Part shown: one piece after another, positions 9,041-18,536 of the stretch
How positions within the stretch are numbered: position 1 is the stretch's first letter
Layout: the number at the start of each line of letters is the position of its first letter
DNA from: Neelides folsomi
Taxonomy: Eukaryota > Arthropoda > Collembola > Neelipleona > Neelidae
Direction: 5' to 3'
Length of the DNA: 23,684 nt
Assembly (NCBI GenBank): GCA_034687125.1
Contig: JAQGBZ010000641.1
Coordinates: 1-23,684 of the forward strand
The notes under the pieces: generated by a model
Databases searched by the model: none
The model's input: the letters and a program-made list of their open reading frames with translations, nothing else
Told to the model about the DNA's origin: nothing
Position numbers and translations under genes: made by a program

Positions 9041-12000
9041 ATGATATTAAAAATATTAAAAAAACTATTTAAATTCTCTTTGTTTGTTTACGTGCTTTTA
9101 GCATTAATTCTGGCTTTAGTGTTACTCTTATATTTACCTCATCATTTGGACCAAGACGTTGATAGCGTTTCAGTATTTAAGAAAAAAGATCCAAATATTG
9201 AAATCAAGAAATTTGAGGGGATCTCTGTATTTAAAACACAGTTCAATACTCAGGTTTAAATATACATAATCATTTAATGATGAAATCTATTTAAAATAAA
9301 TACATAATAATAATGTGTTTATTCAGGATATTTCATTTACATGATTAATTAAATTAATAATTAATAAGAGTTTGATCTGGTGAGATAAACTTCATCGTAC
9401 GCCATAACAGATAGAAGAAGATATATATATATAAGTATTTTTCCATTTTTAATTCTTTAACATGATAATTTTTACAAAAATTAAAATCGAATTTCTTTTA
9501 ATTCTTTGATATATTCATTTCATTAGTCATATTTCCTGTCCGGGTGATAAGATAATTTATAATGCTTCAAATTAAATATGTTATATGAATCATTCTGATT
9601 TGTATATAGGATAGAGTAGGTATTATGTACTAAGAATATTGCGTAGAGGGATATGTACAGGGTGCGTCAAAAGTTGCTATCCTTTATATGAGATTGTTTA
9701 TTTAAAAAGCAGCTTCTGACGCACCTGGTACGGCCTTAGCCTTACGGCATTCTACTTTCAACTCCCCGCTCACCATTTTAACTTCAAAACGTACTTAAAA
9801 TAAAATTTTGCCTTTTTCCTAAAGGTAGCTAAACAGAAAAAGCTCCAATTAAGCATTTTCATTAATGCACTTTCAGGGCATCTCATGCTCCCCTGCAGAG
9901 ATTTTCCTATTAGAGAATAGTATTACGTAATTTACAATCAGCTTATTAATAATTAATAAGTATTCGTATAAATTAGTATTTATACATTTTAATTATATAA
10001 AAACGATTTATTTAATTTTTACTGATTTAATATATTTACATTAAATATGTTTTAGGGATATATTCAACAAGGTGAATCATTTTGTAGACAAATTCCACCG
10101 CGTTTAAATGAGAATGTCACAATTTACTTGGATAAAAGCAGAGGATGCAATTTGTATGATATTTTGAATAAAGCTGCGAATGCTGGTTACGAAGGGATAA
10201 TTATCGTTGATAAAAATCCAAAGGTTCAATATAATCTGAAATCCCTAATAAAGAAGCATAAAATTTCAGGGAAATATAAAAATATCAAGTTCTTTTTAAT
10301 GATAAACGAAGATGATGAAACCGCCTTGTTCAATTTTACTTTTCCAAAGACTGTTCGGTAATTCATTAAAATCTTATCTAAAAATCTAAACAGTATATTT
10401 GTATGAAATCTAAACAGTACATTTGTATAAAATCACATTACCTTAAATATTTTCAGTTTTTTTTGGAAAAAATGCCTATGGAAAATCGTGGCTTCTGTTT
10501 AATCTTCAACCAGCTACATATGAATTTATATATACATTCAATCTTAAATGGCATTATATTTCACAAATTTGGAGTCAGTTATTCTTGAATTTCACTTCTT
10601 TACTTATTTTTGGTGGAACTTTATTGGCAATATTATTAAGGTAAAATAAATTAAAATTCATTTCTTAATAATGATTTAAATTAAATTTAAAATATTAATA
10701 AATTTTCAGATCATATTGGAAATCTAATAATAAATTTAATTATAAAAAATCTACGAAAATGTTAAAAACAAAAAATGTTAAAAAGAAATTAATAAAAACG
10801 CAGGTTATAATTGATAATTATCATGATTACAAGTTATTAGAATTAAAATCAGAGCTCCTAACATTTCGTAATATTATATCATACACAAATAAATTTCAAG
10901 TTAATATATAACTACAATGACTACAGTGACATATTTATATTCAATTAATGAATAATGAAAAATTATTAATTGCGAACACATTGTAAGATCTGTTGATTTT
11001 TAGATGACGATATTGCAAAAGGCTCTTTTGGAATCGTCAAATCAGTTTATGTTAATTCAAATATTTTAATTGAAAATGGATTATACGCTTCAAAGGAAAT
11101 AAATATCACAAGAGATATAGGCAGGCTATTTTTTAAAATGTGTTTTAATGCCTTCCTTAACGAAATTAAAATAATGATGGAATTGGATCATTCAACGATT
11201 GTAAAAATAAAAGGGCTATCTGATCGCGTGAAACTTGAATCCCGAGATGGTAATGACATATAATTTGACTGAGATTTGGAGTCTCTGCAAAACCATGGTT
11301 TTTCCATGGGTCACCATGGCTCTGTATTCTTATATGTTGGGTGAGGTTAGGTTAGGTTAGATGGCACAACACATCAATCATATACAAATACATTGTGCGT
11401 CGTTTTGAACCATGGAAGAACCATGGAAAAACAGAGACTCCAAAGGTTAGCCTATAATTTAATAAGGTGAAGGAATAAGTTAGATTCCAATTAACATGCT
11501 AAATTTTGGGAATCCAACTTACAATTAATGAATTTAATATTTAAAATAATTTTTAATCAAATTCCTATATTTTTTTAATTTTCTGATTTCTTCAAATGAT
11601 AGAAAAAACTTTATACTCATACAAATACTTAATAATGGAAAAATGCGATACGGAGCTTACACGATTTTTGATTGGATGGGTAAATTCAAATCCCATTTCA
11701 GATAAACAAAGAAGATTTGCAACTCTTTTAAAATGGTCGAAAAACATTGCAGAAGGGATGATTTATCTTGGGGAGAAAAGGGTTAACATTTTAAACAATA
11801 TTTGCCATTAATCAAAAATTAAATCCAATATAGCAAGAATTTAAATATAAAGTATAAAAATTTGAGTAATTTTAAATCCTTGTTAATCAAGTATTTGAAT
11901 GAATTTTATCATATTTAAATTATAGATAATTCATTGTGATTTGGCGCCAAGGAACATTTTTCTTCTAAATCTTGAAATTAAAATCGGGGATTTTGGACTT

Positions 12001-12721
12001 GCTGAGAAATTAGATGATAATAGAGATACCAAGATCTTGGTAATTATTAGGACTTTAATTTATCTTTCCATTGATAAAGATTTTACATAACAGTGAATAT
12101 TATGCTTTTAACACCATGTTTTTTATAAATGAATAAGATAACCGGAGTTGATTTAATTCCATATGAATGCTTGATAGAGCCTGCAATATATTCCATTAAG
12201 AGTGACGTATGGGCTTTCGGAGTCACGTTATTTGAATTGTTTAATTATTGTTTAATAAGACCTCATTATTTAATGATCGAAACAATTTTGAACAAATATC
12301 CAGACTTTATTGAATTGAAAAATGGTTACCTGTACGAATCCATCAATAAAATTTCATTAACTAAGAAATTGGCCCTTAAATATTGGAAACACGAAAGGTT
12401 ATTATCTAAGCCGTTCCTTGAAAATGAGAAAATGTAAAAAACACGAACTAACTTTTTTACGATAAATTAAGCTACATTATTAATTATTATACGCTTAGAA
12501 ATGATTTTAGGTTTATAGTTTGGAATAATATAAATGAATTTTGTAGATATAATATAATGAAAAGCACTTGGGCAAAGACTATTAACGAAAGGCCAACTTT
12601 TGAAGAGATTCTTTTTGCTTTAAATGAGGTTGATGAAAATGATTGTGAATTTAATATTCAAACTTTGAAAGAGGAAATTTGTCTTTTTAATAAAATAGCA
12701 GAAGGAAAAAATAATATTTGA
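9041..12721 (+). CDS. Receptor kinase: PA-like ectodomain, TM segment, tyrosine-kinase-like domain (nine exons, one frame problem)
   Basis: Exons: 9041-9253, 10056-10357, 10457-10640, 10710-10867, 11004-11249, 11603-11781, 11926-12039, 12138-12433, 12511-12721, about 633 aa. The first in-frame ATG begins a strongly hydrophobic stretch (residues ~12-33), a signal peptide or anchor. Residues ~60-172 look like a protease-associated (PA) domain ([26 protein letters not shown]). A membrane segment follows ([13 protein letters not shown], ~215-232). The kinase domain starts near 285: glycine loop AKGSFGIV (first Gly is Ala), YASKEIN lysine, [12 protein letters not shown] helix, [10 protein letters not shown] catalytic loop, [15 protein letters not shown] and NERPTF. 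HRD has become HCD and APE is PYE. The catalytic Asp, the Lys and DFG are kept, so activity is possible. The predicted exon 2-3 join is off by one base at an 8-T run. Ligand and substrate are unknown. Confidence 0.82.
9658..9728. mobile_element. Tiny Tc1/mariner-like MITE, 71 bp
   Basis: Left end CAGGGTGCGTCAAAAGTTGC and the reverse complement of the right end, CCAGGTGCGTCAGAAGCTGC, agree at 17 of 21 positions. It is flanked on both sides by TA (9656-9657 and 9729-9730), the Tc1/mariner target duplication. It sits in intron 1 of the receptor kinase gene and leaves only about 29 bases between the terminal repeats. Confidence 0.65.
11267..11452. mobile_element. MITE, 186 bp, with perfect 8-bp target duplication
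   Basis: Terminal inverted repeats of about 40 bp share TTTGGAGTCTCTG, then CCATGGTTTTTCCATGG on the left and CCATGGTTCTTCCATGG on the right (reverse complement). TATAATTT lies directly outside both ends (11259-11266 and 11453-11460). The interior has three TTAGG-type pentamer units (GGTTAGGTTAGGTTAG, about 11344-11359). It lies in the kinase intron after exon 5 and does not touch coding sequence. The 8-bp duplication would fit hAT, but the ends do not begin CA, so the superfamily is left open. Confidence 0.8.
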
Positions 12722-13117
12722 TAATTTTTAAACATTAATAAAACAAACTTTACGATTAAATAAAATTATGATTAAAAAATTACTTGTTAACATTATTATA
12801 ATAAAATTATGTTGGTCGAGTTTTTAAGCATTATATAGTAAAAGTTGGGAACACAAAAAACTGTACACTCAAAATACTAATAGTACTTTAATAAATCATT
12901 ATAAATTATTTATATAACTTTAAATATAAATATGAGTTTTTGAATTATTTTATGGGATCTTCGATAGAAGAGTTGGCGAATTTAAAAGTGTGTAACACAT
13001 AGATTTATTAATCAATACATTATAAATTTTTCCTTTTAAAAATTTTAATTTATTGAATTGTGAAAAGAATTAAAGAAATTTGCCGATTAAAAATATTGTT
13101 GACATACTTCCATTTAA
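12722..13117. other. Intergenic region between convergent kinase and adhesion GPCR genes
   Basis: This should hold both 3' untranslated regions. AATAAA at 12737-12742 (plus) follows the kinase stop by 15 nt. AATAAA on the minus strand at 13049-13054 and 13004-13009 follows the GPCR stop. Nothing else is recognised. Confidence 0.45.
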
Positions 13118-16100
13118 TTAAGCATTTGAATCTTGTGTGATTTGCCTTTGTAATATAATTATTTTATTTTTCTGTTGATTCAATATTGATGAGGAATCTT
13201 TGTGAATGTTCCCTTCGGAGTCTTCATTATTATTATTCCATTCAGCCCTTGTAAAGTCTTCAGATGTTCGTTTTTTTGCTTTTTTGGTTGAATTGCCACT
13301 TATTGAGACGACCAATGAACGATATTTTGAAACAATCTCGTTGCTCATTTTTTCATTCAAATAACAAGCGTAAACAAATAAGATTATTCCCTGAAATATT
13401 TTATGGATTATGTTAAGGGATAATAAAAATAAATATATAAACAAAATTATCTAAAATTTTTAAAATTATTAAAATTATTTTATTTAAATAATATATAAAT
13501 ATCAAAACAATTGATGATTCATTTAAATTATAAATTATTTAATTACCAAAGAAGAATTGACAATAGAAAAGGTATATGATATAATAGTTTGAAAAGTTTG
13601 ATCTTGAATTATTTGCAAATATCCAAACACCCACGTTGTTACCAAAGTTATTGTAAAAAATATACTCCCGTATAATTTATTTCTAAAAGTAACAAAAATA
13701 AAATTCTTATAATATAAATTAACTAAACACTAAAATTTCATTTTTATTAAAAACTCTACATTATTAATAATTAAAGTTTTTAAAATCGTTAATGATTTAC
13801 TTGATTTTTTTAGAACTTTTAATGTTATCAGGGACATTATTAAAAAAATGTTTTGAAATAAACACAATTACAACTGTTTCAACCTGAAAAAATGTGAAAT
13901 ATGAATAATAATTTATCAAAAATAAAATGTGAAGAGTAATATAATTAATTTATGAATATGAATTTACTCCGAGTATTAAAGCAACTGGCCCGAGAAATCC
14001 CCATATAAAATTTTCATTAAGCCAACAACTAAAAATTAAATATATTATGCTAAATAATATTCTTTGGTATTAAACCAATTAAATAATAAAATAAAATAAT
14101 TACAAATTTGATTTCGTATATATTGATTGGAGATTTTCTTTTTCTTCAATTCCAAATTCATCAACATTTGTTCTGCTATCCAATAATGCAATGATAACAG
14201 TAATAATTAAAATTATAAGTGGGATCAAATAAGCTGAAATATTGCAAACTTTTTCAAATAAATTTTGATTTGACATAAAACCCAAGTTGACTGTGTTTCT
14301 TGATAGATTTATTCCATTAATTGCAATCCAGCCAAATACAGTAAGCCAGATATAATGTGTTAAAAGGCCAATTAGAAAACAAATCTTTATTTAAAAATCA
14401 CAATCATTAATTTATTGAAAACTTTATATTTATTTTATGCATTATTGAAACTATTAGTAATTTATTTAAATTAATTACATACGTTTTCTCTTAAATCCGA
14501 ATATTCATTTCCGCTTTGTATATATCTCAAGATGAAAGTTTTATCAAAAATGAGAATACAAATGTTTGCTAAAACGAGAAGAACCGATAAATTTTTAATT
14601 ATTGTTTCGTCATATCCTTGAACATTTATATTGGATGTGACAAAAAATGTTCCAAAAAGAAAGAATATCGAAATAATTATCAGCGCAAATGAGATATATT
14701 TTATGGCTCCGTACTATATAAGAATTAGAACAAATTTTGTTATGTTAAAATTATATAGAGTATCCACTATTATAAACCTATATACTTTACAGTAGTATAA
14801 ATTTCTCAATTATTTCTTTTTACCTGAGGTCCAACATTTCCGACCAAAACGCCAAAATTAGTTAAATGATCACATTGGCATATTGTTAATTCTTTTGTTT
14901 GTTTTATAATTTTACATCCTTCATTTGACCAATATGTACACCTAGAAATAATATATAAATTTAGAGTACTAATACCTGTGCATATAACCAAACATTTACA
15001 ATTATTCAATTTATATTTACTTGCTTTGACTTGGATCTTTAAAGTTTTCGTATCTCAAAAATACACATTCAATTTTTGTTTGTTCTCGATGTACTGATGA
15101 AAATTCTCCTATCATTTTCTGTTGTTCTTCATTATGCTTTATAATTACATTAACTGTTCCACCTTAAATGTAAAATTCACTCATTTAAATATTTTTCATG
15201 TTTTGTACTGACTTTGAATTCAGAATGATTTTTTATAACATGTGAATTGTTATGAGCTATTACCTGGTACCCTGAAAAATTCATCCTCAGAAGGTTTTGT
15301 CATATTAAGTTTAATTCCAAACATAGAATCAATTAACTGAATTTCTTGGCTTTCAACTTTATCACAAGAATTGGAATTTGATTGACTATATCTTTGATGT
15401 AAAAATATAATGTTTATTTTATTTGTAAGTTTTAAAGAAAAGTTGAATTGGAAAACGACACAAGTTACTTTCAACGTAAATGTTATAAAATTATATAAAT
15501 ATGTCGTTTTATTAAAATGGTTTATTGTAATTAATAATATTAAAATGATACCTTTGGATTTTATTGTTTACTTGATGTTGTTCAATCTTTGCTCCAGTAA
15601 ATTCCAAGAATGAGTTTTCTCCATTAAGTAATAAGTTATTTTCCTCAATCCACTGTGAAGAAAGTTCTAAATAAGAATCATTTTCATCAAAGAATATTTT
15701 CAATTTTTCATTGTTTTCAATTGATTTTTCTTTCATCCCAGTAAATATATTAAAGTAGCTATTTGAGTCATCTTGGTTAAAAATGAATTTCTGATTTAAC
15801 GGATCATTTTCTCCACCATCAAAACAATTTTTATTATAAAGTATATGATTTCTTTTAACAAACTCCATTCCAATGGTGTCAAGCGAAAGCAAAAGATTTC
15901 CAGTGATGAATGATGCAGCATTGTTTACCTGCAGTTAAATGAACAAAATTTAACAAATCGTAGAAGATTTTCATATAGTAATTAATTTGTTTTACTATTA
16001 AATTTTTCCAAACATCATCCGTTTTTGAAATAACAAATAAATTGCCAAATGCAGATTTAGTAACGCTTCCTAATTTCTCGTTTGTATTTTCTTCTAATAA

Positions 16101-17383
16101 ACTCTTTTTAGACAAATAATTGCATTCTAATTCGTCGCTTTCAATAAAATTAAAAATTTTATCAGTTAAAATTAAAATGTCCTTGATATCATGTGCAGTA
16201 AAATTCCCGTTTTGAAGGCTTTTAGAAATATCGTTGATGTATTTTTCTGCAAATTCAACATCAATGACTCCTTCCTATTTAAATAAACCCATTTTAATGA
16301 ATATGATCTTTAATAATTATAAATTATACCAATGATATGATAATTATACTTATAGTTTTAATTAAATACCTCAATTAATTTTTCATTCAATGCATTAAAT
16401 ATATCTCCAATCCATTCCGATCGACAATTAACATAATTTGGCCAGGTTTCGCTCCAAGTACCATTAGCATTACATTTCCAAAAACTTGTTGGGTTCGTCA
16501 AATCAACATTGCTTATTTTATTGGCATTTTCAAGTAGATTTTCGCAAGGAAATATCGCTGTAGATCCTGCGTCAGCAAAATAATATTCGTTGTATAATCC
16601 AAAGCCAGTGCAATTAGCTCCCTCTATTGGTAACTCTGTTGTTGCTGAGGGCAATGTACTTGAAATTAAAGTTGTCAGTGTTGTCAGAGTTGAAGTTGAA
16701 TTTGTAATTTCTGTCGAAGTTTCAGCTATCGTTGTTGAAATTTCTGTTGTTGGTTCAGTTGTTTCTTCAGTTGTGGTTTCTGTCGTTGGCTCAGTTGTGG
16801 TTTCTGTTGTTTCTTCAGTTGTGGTTTCTGTCGTTGGTTCAGTTGTGGTTTCTGTTGTTTCTTCAGTTGTGGTTTCTGTCGTTGGTTCAGTTGTGGTTTC
16901 TGTTGTTTCTTCAGTTGTGGTTTCTGTCGTTGGTTCAGTCGTTGTTTCTGTCGTTGGTTCAGTCGTTGTTTCTGTCGTTGGTTCAGTGGTCCTAATAGTA
17001 CTTAATTGACAATCATCAATTGGTTCACAACATAAAGGGGCCACACAAGGTTTATAGCATTCATTACATGCGCAAATTAATTTTGGTTCTTCACTATCGC
17101 AATCTTGAACACAGCGGCAATAGGAATTTTCGAGAAGGTCTAAACAATCTTGATCGGTCTTACAATCTATTAGATTTTGATTATTTTCTTCTTTGCTTTG
17201 AAATTCAAATTTACCATTGATGAAATCTTTAAGAAATCTTGTAGAATTTTCAATCTTCAAATAGTTAGAAATAGTTAAACTCTCATTCCTATAAGTGTTA
17301 TTTCTATTTTCAATTGATTGCCCAATTCCCAAGGTTTTAAAAATAAAATACAGATATACATAATTAAATATCAATTTCTTCAT
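13118..17383 (-). CDS. Adhesion G-protein-coupled receptor with mucin-like stalk, HRM, GAIN/GPS and 7TM; 12 exons, 1040 aa
   Basis: Exons in transcript order: 16370-17383, 15996-16274, 15552-15928, 15264-15391, 15021-15162, 14824-14941, 14483-14713, 14104-14384, 13968-14028, 13801-13883, 13547-13682, 13118-13390. Every junction has GT...AG and matching phase; the coding sum is 3123 nt. Residues 1-22 are a signal peptide. Residues 74-125 are Cys-rich (CKTDQDC...CCEPIDDC). Residues 131-216 are Thr/Glu repeats and then Ser/Thr-rich sequence. Residues 258-321 form an HRM-type domain with four Cys and CNANGTW...YVNCR. The GAIN domain follows (VNNAASFITGNLLLSLDTIG). The GPS near residue 675 reads CQCDHLTNFGVLVG with an intact HL/T self-cleavage site. 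The 7TM part has secretin/adhesion-class landmarks: HYIWLTVFGW, CWLNENFIWGFLGP, TTWVFGYLQ and ACYLNEKM. The tail has about 80 residues. The ligand is unknown and the gene looks intact. Confidence 0.93.
16736..16993 (-). repeat. In-frame Thr/Glu minisatellite inside the adhesion GPCR gene
   Basis: Octapeptide units TTTEPTTE and TTTEETTE alternate, giving a higher-order unit of 16 residues (48 nt) repeated several times almost without change, with variant units at both ends. The product is an extended, probably O-glycosylated stalk between the Cys-rich and HRM domains. Open frames on the opposite strand (16590-17009 and 16732-16995) are shadows of the repeat. Confidence 0.9.
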
Positions 17384-18144
17384 TGTTATGAGTTTAATTA
17401 AAACGTATAAAATTAAATTAAATAATTGATAGTATCAATAACAAGAAAGCTATAATTTAATATGGATATTATATTGTAAATATCTATGATTAATAAATGA
17501 AGAAAACGACAATTGAATAAACAATTAATAATGTTTTGTTTGAGAGACAAATACTCTAAATATGTATTTTTATCATTTGTATTTGTATGTCTATATATAA
17601 AAAAGTGCCATTATATAATAAAATAGACTCCATTTTAATATTTATACATAAGTAGGTAGTTGTTCAATTAACGATAAGTATGTATAACCAGTATGATAAA
17701 TTGTGAGATAAATAAATATTAATTGTATAACAAAGTACTTAAAGAAATGTGTTTCCAGTGAAAATATTAATTAAGTGGCTATTTAAACTTTTTATTATTA
17801 GTATAAGTAATCGACAATATAATTGATAAACATATAAATGAGATTCTATTTTAATATTGATTCTCAATTACATTTTATCGTAAAATCAATTATTTGAATT
17901 CGCTATCTGACTAGACAGACTTATTATCTTTGAAAGTAATTGAATTTTTAAATTACGTTTGATTTATATAAAATGTAGTCTTATATAAAAAGGCAATTTT
18001 AACATTTATTTTTCATATATTCATTTGAAATCTTTACATTCTAGAATAAACCTTTACTCAGCATAAAAGTCTGCATAATAAATTGTTATATCTATCATAT
18101 AGATACATACATACACGTGAATTCTTACCTATATTAAATACATA
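17384..18144. other. Divergent upstream region of the GPCR and NTPase genes
   Basis: AT-rich DNA between two divergent genes, expected to hold the GPCR promoter. No coding exon, RNA gene or specific motif is recognised. Confidence 0.4.
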
Positions 18145-18480
18145 CCGAATTTATTCGAATAAGAGCCGGGTTCGAATAGTAGTCGGGTATCAAACCTGCA
18201 CTAAGGAATAGTAGCCGGGGATATACTCATGTTTTTAATATTGTCAGAACTTTGATGACTAATTTTAAGTAAACATTCTGCCTAAATTAATAAATACCGT
18301 CAGTCAATTGATAAGTATTGCTTTTGAAACAGTAAATATCCTTAATTTATTAAGATATAAAGACTAACTAAAATAAGCAGTAGAAGTAGAGTAGAAATAG
18401 TAGCCGGGCCTCGATTAGTAGCCGGATCCCAAATATCTAACTTTAAATATTAGCCGGGGCTCTTATTCGAATAAATTCAG
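18145..18480. mobile_element. AGTAGCCGG-module MITE, 336 bp
   Basis: Terminal inverted repeats of 23 bp (GAATTTATTCGAATAAGAGC core, one mismatch in the two outermost bases) start at 18145 and end at 18480. They are bordered by CATA at 18141-18144 and 18481-18484. Modules of the form AGTAGCCGGG recur near both ends, five or more in all, around a plain AT-rich centre. It ends 56 bp before the start codon of the STAND-DM9 gene, so it probably lies in that gene's promoter or 5' untranslated region. The segment at 95-186 is a partial relative. Confidence 0.75.
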
Positions 18481-18536
18481 CATATGTTATAATTAAAGAT
18501 TTAATTTTCAAAAGAAGTGAACCAAATTTGTTCATC

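Noticed and set aside
10403..10588. Separate 61-codon gene
   Set aside because: It overlaps kinase exon 3, whose other frame encodes the transmembrane segment and joins the next exon in phase.
11344..11359. TTAGG-type pentamers suggesting an interstitial telomere
   Set aside because: Only three units, and they lie wholly inside a 186-bp MITE with its own target duplication.
16590..17009. 139- and 87-codon plus-strand frames rich in Val/Ser or Leu/Trp/Phe
   Set aside because: Antisense shadows of the Thr/Glu repeat in the adhesion GPCR gene.
18167..18180. GGTTCGAATAG as a tRNA T-arm
   Set aside because: No cloverleaf can be folded around it; it is a module of the AGTAGCCGG MITE.
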